A DNA stretch of 47,276 nt from an uncultured Sphingomonas sp. (GTDB lineage: Bacteria; Pseudomonadota; Alphaproteobacteria; Sphingomonadales; Sphingomonadaceae): contig CAJYJW010000237.1 in the NCBI GenBank assembly GCA_913775025.1, positions 1 to 47,276 of the forward strand, written 5' to 3'. Positions 18,127-26,393 of this stretch are shown here, in pieces. The first letter of the stretch is position 1; the number at the start of each line of letters is the position of its first letter. Below the pieces are notes generated by a model. It worked only from the letters and a program-made list of their open reading frames with translations, was not told where the DNA came from and did not search any database. A program made the position numbers and the translations under genes.

Positions 18127-18154
18127 TTTATGTACTATTATTATATCAAATCAG
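18127..18154. promoter_or_regulatory. AT-rich intergenic element, possible class B half-site
   Basis: The 97-base gap before the VOC gene is GC-rich except for an AT-rich block at 18127-18154. Its right part TTATATCAAATCAG matches ATATAGCAAATCAG at 34818-34831, upstream of the methyltransferase gene, in 12 of 14 positions. The left half is not symmetric. It may be a promoter or operator that lets the VOC, hydrolase and unknown-protein genes be transcribed separately. Confidence 0.35.
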
Positions 18155-18197
18155 CCGACGGCGCGGAAATGGCTGCAAAGCATAAAAGGGGATAAGC

Positions 18198-19094
18198 GTG
18201 ACGCTTCTGAAATGTGCGACGCATGTGGTCGCAGACGTCGATGCCGCCGTCGTGCGCTACAGTCGCGAACTGGATTACACGCTGGTCGAAAAAGGCCGCG
18301 TGCCGGATGACCTCGCCGCCGCGTGGAGCGCGCCGGCCAGCGCCGGGCGCGCTTATGCCGTCCTGCAACCCGCCTCCGGCACGCCGGTGTTCCTGCGCTT
18401 CATCGCCGGTGATCCCGTGCCCGATTACAAGCCGATCCGCACCAACGGCTGGGCCGCGATCGAAATCTGCGTACAGGATGTCGAGGTCGTCAACGAACGC
18501 ATGATCGCCTCGGCCGATTTCGAGGTCATCGGCAGGCCGAAGCCGCTCGACGGCTTTCCGACCGTCAAGCCGATGCAGGTACGCGGGCCGGATCAGGAAA
18601 CCGTCTACCTCACCGAGATCAGCACGAGCGATCCGGCGAGCGGCCTGCCGGTGCCCACCTCGCTGGTGGACCGGCCGTTCATCATGGTGCTCGCCTGCCC
18701 CGATCTGCCGGCCACGATGGCATGGATGCGTGACGTGCTGGGCCTCGATGTGACGGAGCCGGTGTCGATCCGCTATTCGATGATCCAGCTCGCCTTCGGG
18801 CTCGATACGGAGGAGAAGACGCCGCTCTGCCTCGCGCGGTGGAACGGCCAGACCTTCCTCGAACTCGATCAATATCCGGTCGACGTCACGCCGCGTACCG
18901 CCCACCCCGGCGCGCTGCCGCCCGGCGTTTCGATCGTCACGATGATGCATCCCGATATCGCCCGGCTGGATGGGCATTGGGCCTCGCCGCCGGTCGTGCG
19001 GGACGGGCCGTTGTACGGTGGCCGCCGCGCCGGCGTTCTGAAAACGCCCGAGGGCGCGCTGCTTGAGGTCGTCGAGGGCGGACCGATCGGCTGA
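18198..19094 (+). CDS. VOC-fold (glyoxalase/dioxygenase superfamily) two-domain protein
   Basis: The 298-residue protein reads as two beta-alpha-beta-beta-beta modules (about 1-125 and 145-295), the vicinal-oxygen-chelate fold. The first begins CATHVVADVDAAVVRYSRELDY, the second RPFIMVLACPDLPATMAWMRDVLGL. H9 and the glutamates in AAIEICV and VYLTEI could be metal ligands in the first module; the second module lacks an obvious N-terminal histidine, so any metal site may be incomplete. Members include extradiol dioxygenases, glyoxalases, epimerases and binding proteins, and the function cannot be chosen here. The GTG start has AAGGGG about seven bases upstream. It is followed after 29 bases by an alpha/beta-hydrolase-fold gene. 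Confidence 0.75.
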   Translation: MTLLKCATHVVADVDAAVVRYSRELDYTLVEKGRVPDDLAAAWSAPASAGRAYAVLQPASGTPVFLRFIAGDPVPDYKPIRTNGWAAIEICVQDVEVVNERMIASADFEVIGRPKPLDGFPTVKPMQVRGPDQETVYLTEISTSDPASGLPVPTSLVDRPFIMVLACPDLPATMAWMRDVLGLDVTEPVSIRYSMIQLAFGLDTEEKTPLCLARWNGQTFLELDQYPVDVTPRTAHPGALPPGVSIVTMMHPDIARLDGHWASPPVVRDGPLYGGRRAGVLKTPEGALLEVVEGGPIG

Positions 19095-19123
19095 ACCGCC
19101 GCCATCTTCGAAAAGGGATAGCC

Positions 19124-19963
19124 ATGACCACGATCAAGCGCGGCTTCGCGGATGCCGCCCACGGCCAGATGCACTATCGCCACGCGGGTGAGGGAAAAGG
19201 CACGCCGCTGCTGATGTTGCACGCCTCCCCCGGAAGCTCGCGCCAGCTCGTCAAGCTGATCGGCGAGTTCGCCCGGACACACCATGTGCTCTCGCCCGAT
19301 ACGCCGGGCAACGGCGACAGCCTGGCTTTGTCGGCCGAGGAGCCGACGATCGTCGATCTCGCGGGCGCGATGCAGCGCTTCCTCGATGCGGTCCGGGTGG
19401 ATCGGGTCGATCTGTACGGATCGCACACGGGGGCGGCGATCGCCGCCGAACTGGCGATCCTCGCGCCCGATCGGATCAATAGCGTGGTGCTGGACGGCGT
19501 CAGCATGATGAAGGGCGAGGAGCTGGCGGACGTGCTGGCGAACTACGCCTTCCCGTTCCCGGCGGATCGCGAGGGCGCCTATCTGGCGCGCGTGTTCCAA
19601 TTCTGCCGCGACCAGTATCTCTTCTTCCCCTGGTACAACCGCACCCGCGCCGGGCGACGCGACAATGCGCTGGGTGCCACGGCGGACATCCATGCCTGGG
19701 TGGTCGAGGTACTCAAGGCGAACGAAACCTATCACCTCAATTATCGCGCCGCCTTCAAATGGGATGCCGAGGCGCGCCTGCCGCTCGTCACCCGGCCAAG
19801 CTTGCTGACGGCGGCGGAGAACGATCCGTTGCTGGACAGCACGGAGGCGCTGGCGGCGATGCTGCCGGACAGCCGCTACGTCCGCCTGCCGCGCTTCGAC
19901 GCGCCGGATTTCGCAGGCGCGCGCGCCGCCGCGATGCGTGCCTTCTTCGCCGATCACGACTGA
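19124..19963 (+). CDS. Alpha/beta-hydrolase-fold protein with His at the nucleophile position
   Basis: The 279-residue protein has the fold's oxyanion region LMLHASPGSSRQ (30-41), the DTPGNGDS turn (59-66) and a nucleophile elbow reading LYGSHTGAAIAAEL. Aligned to the canonical GHSMGG pattern, the nucleophile position is H101 instead of serine. The usual C-terminal catalytic histidine is also not evident (RLPRFDAPDFAGAR). The tandem protein at 24547-26265 shares the same HT signature (ATHTSAKIA). This looks like a subfamily with altered chemistry, perhaps a C-C or C-N lyase or a non-hydrolytic role, rather than a normal esterase. It lies between the VOC gene and a gene of unknown function in the same operon. 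Confidence 0.78.
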   Translation: MTTIKRGFADAAHGQMHYRHAGEGKGTPLLMLHASPGSSRQLVKLIGEFARTHHVLSPDTPGNGDSLALSAEEPTIVDLAGAMQRFLDAVRVDRVDLYGSHTGAAIAAELAILAPDRINSVVLDGVSMMKGEELADVLANYAFPFPADREGAYLARVFQFCRDQYLFFPWYNRTRAGRRDNALGATADIHAWVVEVLKANETYHLNYRAAFKWDAEARLPLVTRPSLLTAAENDPLLDSTEALAAMLPDSRYVRLPRFDAPDFAGARAAAMRAFFADHD

Positions 19964-19986
19964 ACCCGAACAGGAGACCTTCCAAT

Positions 19987-20706
19987 ATGATGAAGCACAG
20001 GACGATCAGCGGGAAGATCCTCTACACATCGCGCAAGCCGGGCCGCGAAGGCCAGGAGCGCGGTCGCGAGCTGTTCACCTTCACCGTGCATGGCGACGGC
20101 AGCCGCACGATGCGTGCGATGTGCGAGATCGACGAGCCGGATCCCACGGTGCTGCGCGATATCGTCTACAGCCTCGATGCCAACGACATGCCGACGGATT
20201 GCTTCGTACGCCTGACGGTGGGCGACGAATTCATGGGCGCCGGCCTGTTCCGCATCGCGGACGGCTATGTCGAATGCGAAAGCTTTGGCCCCACGATCGG
20301 CCGCGTATCGCAGAAGGTGCCGTTCGGCGGCGTCTTCGATGGCTTCGGCACGCACCCGATCGCGGGCGATGCGTACATCACCAAGAAGATGGACAAGTCG
20401 AAGGGACCGCATGCGCGCAAGTTCCGCACCTTCCTCCCCTCCCCCGACCATCGCGGCGCGACGCCGCCGATCATTGCCGAGACGAGCCTGACGCTCGCCT
20501 ATGTGGGCGACGAGACGGTAACGGTGGCGGCGGGCACGTTCGAGGCCTCGCACTACAAGTTCACCGACCCCGAGGCATCGATGGCGGGCGGCCACCCGGA
20601 GTATAACGTCTGGGTCACGGCCGACGAGGACGCCATCTTCCTGAAGGGCGGCGTCGATGGTTACATGATGACCTGGTACGAGCTGGTCGAACTCAAGCGA
20701 GTGTAA
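19987..20706 (+). CDS. Conserved protein of unknown function, 239 residues
   Basis: I do not recognise this family. The protein is soluble, without signal peptide or membrane segments, and looks beta-rich, with stretches such as ISGKILYTSRKPG, FTFTVHGDGSRTMRAM, VRLTVGDEFMGAGLF, GYVECESFGPTIG and NVWVTADEDAIFLKG. It resembles the lipocalin-like or DUF3108-like beta-barrel style, but only in general composition. An AGGAG lies 11 bases upstream of the first ATG (19987); the second ATG at 19990 is also possible. It is the last gene of the plus-strand operon and is followed by a strong hairpin terminator. Confidence 0.65.
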   Translation: MMKHRTISGKILYTSRKPGREGQERGRELFTFTVHGDGSRTMRAMCEIDEPDPTVLRDIVYSLDANDMPTDCFVRLTVGDEFMGAGLFRIADGYVECESFGPTIGRVSQKVPFGGVFDGFGTHPIAGDAYITKKMDKSKGPHARKFRTFLPSPDHRGATPPIIAETSLTLAYVGDETVTVAAGTFEASHYKFTDPEASMAGGHPEYNVWVTADEDAIFLKGGVDGYMMTWYELVELKRV

Positions 20707-20717
20707 AAACCTTACGA

Positions 20718-20756
20718 AAAAGGGGGCGGCACGAGAAAGTCGCGCCGCCCCCTTTT
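20718..20756. terminator. Bidirectional rho-independent terminator
   Basis: A perfect 13-bp stem, AAAAGGGGGCGGC (20718-20730) with GCCGCCCCCTTTT (20744-20756) around a 13-base loop, lies in the 65-base gap between convergent genes. The A-tract and T-tract flanks let it stop transcription from both sides. Confidence 0.85.
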
Positions 20757-20771
20757 CTTGTTCGCGACGAA

Positions 20772-21587
20772 TTAGAACGGCGCGGTGCCGCTCCACGGGC
20801 GGGACCATTCCGCAGGCGTGCCGGCGGGGATCTTCGGCGCATAGGCCTGCCCGATCGGCAACGGCATCGGCTCGGTCCAAATCGTGCGGACGTAGTTGGC
20901 ACCCGCGCGCATGATCTGGAAGAAGCCCGCCTCCGATACGTGCGGCCCGTGGACGATTTCCGGCGGGCGATAGAAATAGGCACCGGGGCGGATCAGCCCC
21001 TCGGGCGTCCACATCTCCCCCTGCAACATGAACATCTCCTCGAAATGGTCATGGATCTCCGCCGGCATGGCCTTTTGCGCGGGCATGCCGTGCGGCAGGC
21101 CGATCAGCAGGAAGGTCCGCGAACTGTCGTTTGGGCCGAGCCGCAGCACCTTCCGCGCCAGCCGCAGGTGGGCGATATGCGCGACGCTGGGGGCCATGTC
21201 CCACGGGATCGTCGCCGGATCGAGCGCGAGAGCCTCGGTTGCGCCGGCCGCGCTGTTGGGGTCGGTGCGGCCGTAGCGGAACACGATCAGGGTCGCGCCG
21301 CCCTGCGTCGTGCGGGTGCCCGCGCTCACGCCGCGCGGCGTGAAGCCATAGCCGTGATAGCGCTGCTCGCGATCGCCGATAACGATGCTGCCGTCGAGCA
21401 CGAGATACTCCTCCGCCCGATCCTCCGGCCCCCGATCCGGGCTATCGAAGCCGGCCGGATAGCGGATGAGATACGTCTCCTCGCCATCGACGGGATCGAT
21501 GTTCAGGCGCTTGATCGCAGTGCCGTCTGGCTGGATCACCCAATCGACGTTCTGCGTCTGGACGAATTCGATATAGGGACGCGCCAT
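20772..21587 (-). CDS. Bicupin protein of unknown function
   Basis: The 271-residue protein reads as two cupin modules. The first (about 60-120) includes RAEEYLVLDGSIVIGDREQRYHG. The second (about 175-245) includes HDHFEEMFMLQGEMWTPEG and GAYFYRPPEIVHGPH, with the HxH...E...H metal-ligand pattern, so the second module probably binds a metal. It could be a dioxygenase, isomerase or sensor-like cupin; it does not look like gentisate dioxygenase. It is the last gene of the minus-strand operon, three bases after the FAD-oxidase gene, and probably acts on or after that enzyme's product. Confidence 0.72.
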   Translation of the reverse strand: MARPYIEFVQTQNVDWVIQPDGTAIKRLNIDPVDGEETYLIRYPAGFDSPDRGPEDRAEEYLVLDGSIVIGDREQRYHGYGFTPRGVSAGTRTTQGGATLIVFRYGRTDPNSAAGATEALALDPATIPWDMAPSVAHIAHLRLARKVLRLGPNDSSRTFLLIGLPHGMPAQKAMPAEIHDHFEEMFMLQGEMWTPEGLIRPGAYFYRPPEIVHGPHVSEAGFFQIMRAGANYVRTIWTEPMPLPIGQAYAPKIPAGTPAEWSRPWSGTAPF

Positions 21588-21590
21588 CGG

Positions 21591-23198
21591 TCAGCCCTCC
21601 AGCCCGAGCGCGCCGGGATTGACGCGATTGTCCGGGTCCACCAGCCGCTTGATCCCTTCCAGCAGCGCGCGGGATTCGGGCCGCATCACTTGCGCATAAG
21701 GGTAGGTGCGGCCAATCTGGTTCGATTGCGCGCCCATCCCGGCGAACAGCGCGATAAGCTCGCCCCGCACCTGCATCACCAGCGCGCGGGCCTCGTCGTT
21801 CGCCGCCGGCTCCGCCACCCGCGCGCGCATCCCCGCGCTTGTGGAGGCATGGTGCATCGGCAGCCAGCTGTCATGCCAGTTGAACACCGGCTCGTAGCTG
21901 AAGACGTGGTTGGAGATCACCGTCAGCAACCGTGAGACGACGACGCGTTTCGCATCCAGCGCCGGCTGGTGCCGCGCGATCAGCGCCTCCACCGCATCGA
22001 CCAGCGCCTTGGCATCGCCGTGCGCCACCTTGGCGTTGAGCGCGATCCAGCGATCGCCCGTCTGCCCCAGCACCGCATCGAGGGGCGAATAGGGATCCGC
22101 CCGCCCCGCCTTCGGGATCGAGTTAGGCAGTTCCCTGCCCCCCGCTTTCGCCACGATCGCGCGGGCAAGCGCCATGTCGCCCTCCACCGCCTCGCGCGTG
22201 CGGCCCGCCAGCACCATGTGGAGCGAATGGCACCCCGCCTCGATGAAATCGCGCCCGGCCATCGCCAGTTGCGCGCCTGCCTTCAGCCCGCGCAACAGCC
22301 CCTTCTCCTGCGAGACGACCTTCATCAGCGTCTTCGCGTCGCGGACAAGATCGGTCGGCCCGCCGAGCGCCTGCCGGGTCTTGTCCGGATCCATCATGTA
22401 GCAATCCTCGGCCAGCTCGGATCGGCCGATCTCGCACAGCGTCTCGACCGCGACATCGCGATCGTCGAAGCCGAAGGAGAGGTAATCGGTGAAGGCTGGC
22501 GCGCGGATCATGCGCAGCGTGACGATGCCCTTGATGCCGAGCGCGCCCGCATCGTGCGTGAACAAACCGGTGGTGTCCGGCCCGAAGGTGCGGGTGAATG
22601 ATCGGTCGGCCGCAGGGAACGCCGTCTGCCCGGTATGCAGGATCGCGCCGTCCGCCAGCACCACCTGCATCCCCAGCACGATCTCCGCCGAAGTACCGTA
22701 GCGCGCGGTGCCGAGGAAAAGCGCGCCGTTCGACAGGCCCCCGCCGACCGTCGCCCCCCTGCCCGAAAAGGTGCCGAAGAACGGCAGGCGCAGGCCGAGC
22801 GGCTTCAGCGCATCGTAGAGCTGCATCCACGTGACGCCCGCCTCGACCGTCACCAGCATATCCCGCTCGCTGATATCAAGGATGCGGTTCATCCGCCGCA
22901 TGTCGACCGCGATCGCGCCGGCTTGCTCCGCGACATAGCCGTGCACGTAGGTCAGCCCACCGCCGCGCGGCAGCAGCGCCAGCCCCGCCGCCGCGATGAT
23001 GCGCGTGGCGGCGCTCAACTGCTCGATCGAGGCGGGGCGGATGACGGCGGCGACCAGACCGCCCGCGCCGAACAGGTCGGCCGAATGGTTGCGCCGGCTC
23101 TCCTCGTCGTGGAGCAACCCTTCCGACCCGAGCAGGCCATGCAGGCGGGCGATCAGGGTTTCGGTGCCCGCCGTGGGTGCGACTGCTTCATCGATCAT
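21591..23198 (-). CDS. FAD-linked oxidase/dehydrogenase (VAO family, FAD_binding_4)
   Basis: The 535-residue flavoprotein has the PCMH-type FAD domain at about 55-260, with LLPRGGGLTYVHGY, DISERDMLVTVEAGVTW and GRGATVGGGLSNGALFLG, and a C-terminal cap ending in KRLVDPDNRVNPGALG, the FAD-oxidase C-terminal motif. This layout is that of the D-lactate/glycolate/2-hydroxyglutarate dehydrogenase and 4-cresol or vanillyl-alcohol oxidase group. It would oxidise a 2-hydroxy acid or an activated C-H or alcohol. No signal peptide is seen. The start ATG overlaps the MFS gene's stop by four bases, so the transporter's substrate may be acted on directly by this enzyme. The substrate is not predictable. 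Confidence 0.84.
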   Translation of the reverse strand: MIDEAVAPTAGTETLIARLHGLLGSEGLLHDEESRRNHSADLFGAGGLVAAVIRPASIEQLSAATRIIAAAGLALLPRGGGLTYVHGYVAEQAGAIAVDMRRMNRILDISERDMLVTVEAGVTWMQLYDALKPLGLRLPFFGTFSGRGATVGGGLSNGALFLGTARYGTSAEIVLGMQVVLADGAILHTGQTAFPAADRSFTRTFGPDTTGLFTHDAGALGIKGIVTLRMIRAPAFTDYLSFGFDDRDVAVETLCEIGRSELAEDCYMMDPDKTRQALGGPTDLVRDAKTLMKVVSQEKGLLRGLKAGAQLAMAGRDFIEAGCHSLHMVLAGRTREAVEGDMALARAIVAKAGGRELPNSIPKAGRADPYSPLDAVLGQTGDRWIALNAKVAHGDAKALVDAVEALIARHQPALDAKRVVVSRLLTVISNHVFSYEPVFNWHDSWLPMHHASTSAGMRARVAEPAANDEARALVMQVRGELIALFAGMGAQSNQIGRTYPYAQVMRPESRALLEGIKRLVDPDNRVNPGALGLEG

Positions 23199-24550
23199 CG
23201 GCTTTCCCTCTCGCCATTCGCCCGTGCCGCCTCGCGAAACGCCTTGCGGCCGGACGCCAGGACGGCGGCGGCGGCGAGGCCGAACGCGAAGAACACGAAG
23301 CCGAGCGCAAACTTGATGCCGCCCGGCTGGTTGAAGATCGTGTCGGACAGGAAGCCGACAATGAAATTGCCCGCCGTCAGCGCGATCAGGCCCGAACAAA
23401 TCGTGTGGAGCGCCATCACCTGCCCGCGCATCTCGTTCGGCGCGATCAGCGAGATGCCGGAATAGACCGCCGAGATGTTCCAGTTCACGAACAGCGCGTT
23501 CACCGCATAGCAGGCGAGCGCGATCGCGCCGGACGGGGCGAGGCAGCCGAGCGTGCCGAATACCACCATCGACAGGCCGCATACCGTCGCGGCGATCAGC
23601 GGCGCATCGATATGGCCGCGGCGCGTCAGCCAAGCGATCACCCAGCCGCTGTTGATCGCGGCGAAGGTGCTGATCGGCACGCCGACCGCGCCCAGCGCAT
23701 AGCCGGTTTGCGCCGGCGTCCAGCCATGCGCGCGGATGAAGAGGGCGGGGAACCAGCCGACGATCGCATAGACGCACACGAGGTTGAGCACCGTGCCGAC
23801 GATCAGCGCGCCGAATGCGTGCGGCCGGGAGTGGAACAGCGCGATGATCGGGCGCAGGCTGAACCCTCGCGCCGCCGAGACTACGCCGTGCCGGCGCGGC
23901 TCGCGTACAGACAGGAGGACGATACCGGCAAGCACGATCCCCGGCGCGCCGCACAGCACGAACACCGCCTGCCACGCGGCCATCCCGCGAAAGACGGGAA
24001 CGGTCGCGATCAGCCGATCCGCCCAGCTAAGGAACAGGCCGGACAGCGCGAAGGCCGCCCCAGTGCCAAGCGAGCTGCCCATCACGAAGACGCCGTAAGC
24101 CTTGGGCCGGGCGACGGGGTTGAAATAGTCCGCGATCAGCGAGGTGGCGACCGGCACCAGCGCCGCCTCGCCCACGCCGACCAGCATCCGTGCCAGGAAC
24201 AATTGCGGGAAGGTCGCCGCCAGCGCGCAGCCGATCGTCGCGAGGCTCCAGAGAGTCAGCCCGCCGATCAGCACCGTCACGCGACGGGACCGATCGCAAA
24301 CCATGCCGAGCGGCAGGCCGAGCACCGAATAGCAGATGCTGAACGCCATCCCCTGCAACAGGCCGAATTGCGTATCGTTGATCTTCAGCGCGGCCTGCAG
24401 CGGCGTGATGAGCAGGCTGATCGATACGCGATCGAGGATTGCCAGCGCATAGGCGAGCGTGAGGCAGGCGACGACATACCAGGCGTAGCGCCGTGCGGGC
24501 CAGGCGGGGGCCGCGCCCTCGGCCGGCATCTGGGTGGCCACGGCCCTCAC
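23195..24550 (-). CDS. MFS transporter, Spinster/ACS-like, 12 membrane segments
   Basis: The 451-residue inner-membrane transporter begins YAWYVVACLTLAYALAILDRVSISLLI, the N-terminal motif common to Spinster-like and anion:cation symporter MFS proteins, with a loop 2-3 motif LGMVCDRSRRVTVL and EAALVPVATSLIADYF. Twelve hydrophobic segments can be traced. It probably imports an organic acid or aromatic-type substrate with protons. The GTG at 24550 was chosen because it overlaps the preceding stop as GTGA, like most junctions in this cluster; the ATG at 24529 is an alternative that shortens it by seven residues. Confidence 0.86.
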   Translation of the reverse strand: MRAVATQMPAEGAAPAWPARRYAWYVVACLTLAYALAILDRVSISLLITPLQAALKINDTQFGLLQGMAFSICYSVLGLPLGMVCDRSRRVTVLIGGLTLWSLATIGCALAATFPQLFLARMLVGVGEAALVPVATSLIADYFNPVARPKAYGVFVMGSSLGTGAAFALSGLFLSWADRLIATVPVFRGMAAWQAVFVLCGAPGIVLAGIVLLSVREPRRHGVVSAARGFSLRPIIALFHSRPHAFGALIVGTVLNLVCVYAIVGWFPALFIRAHGWTPAQTGYALGAVGVPISTFAAINSGWVIAWLTRRGHIDAPLIAATVCGLSMVVFGTLGCLAPSGAIALACYAVNALFVNWNISAVYSGISLIAPNEMRGQVMALHTICSGLIALTAGNFIVGFLSDTIFNQPGGIKFALGFVFFAFGLAAAAVLASGRKAFREAARANGERESR

Positions 24551-26265
24551 AGCGCGTCGATCTCGTGGCGCGCGTCCGGCGTGAATTCTACATCGGCGGT
24601 ATCCAGGAAACGCACGACATGCGGAACCATCCCGTCGATGCCGGCGCTTCGTATCGCCATTCGGGCATCCGGCAGCCTGTCCGCGACAGCAGCGGCGGCA
24701 CGATCGCCCGGATCGTCGAGGGCATGGAGAATCAACGTGGGCTGACCGAAGACAGGGTAGCGCGTCTCCGCCCCCGCCCGCAGCGCGGCGCATGCCATGT
24801 CGCCGTAGGATCGGGGCTGCTTGAGGATGGCGACGAGCGCCGGATGCAATGCCGTGGCGGAGAGCGTCGGCAAGAGAGGGCGTTGCGCCGCGACCGATCC
24901 ATCGAACCACGGCCACTGCGCCTCCCCGTCGCGCAGCATGTGCCAGATGCCTTGCAGGTGCCCGCCCGCCCGATCGAAGCCGATCGGGGGGCAAAGCGTC
25001 TCGGCCAGATCGAGCCGCTCATCGTCGGCGATCGTGAAGCATCCGTCGAGAATGACGCGCCCGACCTTGCCGCCATGCCGGGCGGCGAAGGTGGCGGCCA
25101 GCGGCGTCGCATAGCCGAGGCCGAGCAGGTCGACCCGGTCGTGGCCCAGCGCATCGAGCATCGCGGCCAGCGCATCGGCCGCCGCCTCCAGCGACGGTTC
25201 GCCCAACGGGTCGGACTCACCATAGCCCGGCAGATCGGGAACGAGCGTGGCCCGATCATCGAGCGCCGCCTGCCACTGGCGTGCGTGCATGGTCGTCGGC
25301 GTATCAAGGATAAGGAGTGGGCAAGCCGTGCCCGGCCCGGCCCGGCGCACGAGCATTTGCCCGTGCGGCAGATCGACATAGGCGGCTGCGGCCTCCGCCG
25401 ACGCCAACGGCTCCGCCCGCACCTCCGCCGCCGCGAGCATGTCAGCCAGCCATGCGAACCATGCCTCGCCGTCGGCCGGCAACCGCATCACCGTCAGTGC
25501 GTCGTTTTCCGCTGTTGGAACGCGCTCCAGCGAGCCGAAGAGCACGTCGTCCGCGCGAGCCGCGACGACGACGGGGCAGCGCACGGCGTGCAACGCCGGC
25601 ATCGGATCGTATCGCATCGCCGCTGCATAAGCGGATGCGTAATGCGGCCCGGCGGACAGGAAATCGACGATATAGTCCGCGATCCAGTTATCGCTCTGCA
25701 TCGGCACGGGCATGCGGGCGGCCGGCGTCTGGCTGAACCAGGGAAACCAGCGCAGCATGTCGCGCATCCGCGTCCATTCGGCGGCCAGATAACCGCCGGC
25801 ATCATCCAGCCGGAACGGGCGCATGTAGGCGGCGATGAACGCCTCGTCGGGCGGCCCTGCGGGGATCGACAGCCCGTCGAGGATCAGCCGGGGCGGACGG
25901 CCGTGATGCGTGGCATAGTCCAGCGCGATCTTGGCGCTGGTGTGGGTGGCGTAAAGCGGCACGTCGGCAAGGCCCATCGCCGCTAGCGTCCGCCCCAGCA
26001 TGGCGGCGAAATCCGTAATCGTCGGCTCGGGCTGCCCCAGCGGATCGGAATTGCCGTAACCGGGCGTATCGAGCGCGTAGACGCGATAGCGTTTCGCCAG
26101 CCGCGCCATCGTGTCGAGATGCAGCCGCGAGGAGCGGGGCGAATCATGCAGCATCACCACCGCCGGTCCGTCACCGGCCACGCGATAGTGGACAAGCTGC
26201 CCATCGACCGTAGCGAACCCTTTACGCACGACAGGCCCGGGCGATGGTATCGTCTTCGATGTCAT
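24547..26265 (-). CDS. Tandem alpha/beta-hydrolase-fold protein, both nucleophile elbows altered
   Basis: The 572-residue protein contains two alpha/beta-hydrolase domains. Domain 1 (about 15-280) has VVMLHDSPRSSRLH, DTPGYGNSDPLG and an elbow LYATHTSAKIAL in which H108 takes the nucleophile place. Domain 2 (about 290-560) has LLILDTPTTMHARQ, DLPGYGESDPLG and an elbow LLGLGYATPLA with glycine (G384) at that place. Neither has a clear catalytic histidine near its C-terminus. Domain 1 shares the HT signature with the protein at 19124-19963. It is the first gene of its operon, and a 34-bp class B operator lies 53 bases upstream. Function unknown; simple esterase activity is doubtful. Confidence 0.75.
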   Translation of the reverse strand: MTSKTIPSPGPVVRKGFATVDGQLVHYRVAGDGPAVVMLHDSPRSSRLHLDTMARLAKRYRVYALDTPGYGNSDPLGQPEPTITDFAAMLGRTLAAMGLADVPLYATHTSAKIALDYATHHGRPPRLILDGLSIPAGPPDEAFIAAYMRPFRLDDAGGYLAAEWTRMRDMLRWFPWFSQTPAARMPVPMQSDNWIADYIVDFLSAGPHYASAYAAAMRYDPMPALHAVRCPVVVAARADDVLFGSLERVPTAENDALTVMRLPADGEAWFAWLADMLAAAEVRAEPLASAEAAAAYVDLPHGQMLVRRAGPGTACPLLILDTPTTMHARQWQAALDDRATLVPDLPGYGESDPLGEPSLEAAADALAAMLDALGHDRVDLLGLGYATPLAATFAARHGGKVGRVILDGCFTIADDERLDLAETLCPPIGFDRAGGHLQGIWHMLRDGEAQWPWFDGSVAAQRPLLPTLSATALHPALVAILKQPRSYGDMACAALRAGAETRYPVFGQPTLILHALDDPGDRAAAAVADRLPDARMAIRSAGIDGMVPHVVRFLDTADVEFTPDARHEIDAL

Positions 26266-26318
26266 AGAGCCGCGTTCCCGCCAGGCTTCGCATCGACCCG
26301 CACGAAGGGACTTGCGTC

Positions 26319-26352
26319 GCACCATTTGACATATTCTTATGACGAATGGTGC
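26319..26352. promoter_or_regulatory. Class B operator in divergent promoter, 34-bp inverted repeat
   Basis: The outer arms GCACCATT (26319-26326) and AATGGTGC (26345-26352) are perfect, and the core reads GACATA-TTCT-TATGAC. The core architecture, six bases, four-base centre, six bases, matches the sites at 34807 and 37851. It sits between the tandem hydrolase gene (minus) and the MFS gene (plus), 53 and 41 bases from their starts, well placed to control both. Confidence 0.7.
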
Positions 26353-26393
26353 GGTATCGTCGCCGGCTTGTCCAGACCCCGAGGATCAGTTTG

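Noticed and set aside
7057-20000. Nicotinate aerobic (Nic) pathway
   Set aside because: An amidase of the NicF type, an alpha/beta-hydrolase-fold protein and a racemase-family protein are present, but no NicC monooxygenase, NicX dioxygenase or NicAB hydroxylase was found, and the hydrolase and racemase active sites are altered.
20772-21587. Gentisate 1,2-dioxygenase for the bicupin
   Set aside because: The sequence around the metal motifs does not resemble gentisate dioxygenases, and no maleylpyruvate hydrolase or isomerase is present.
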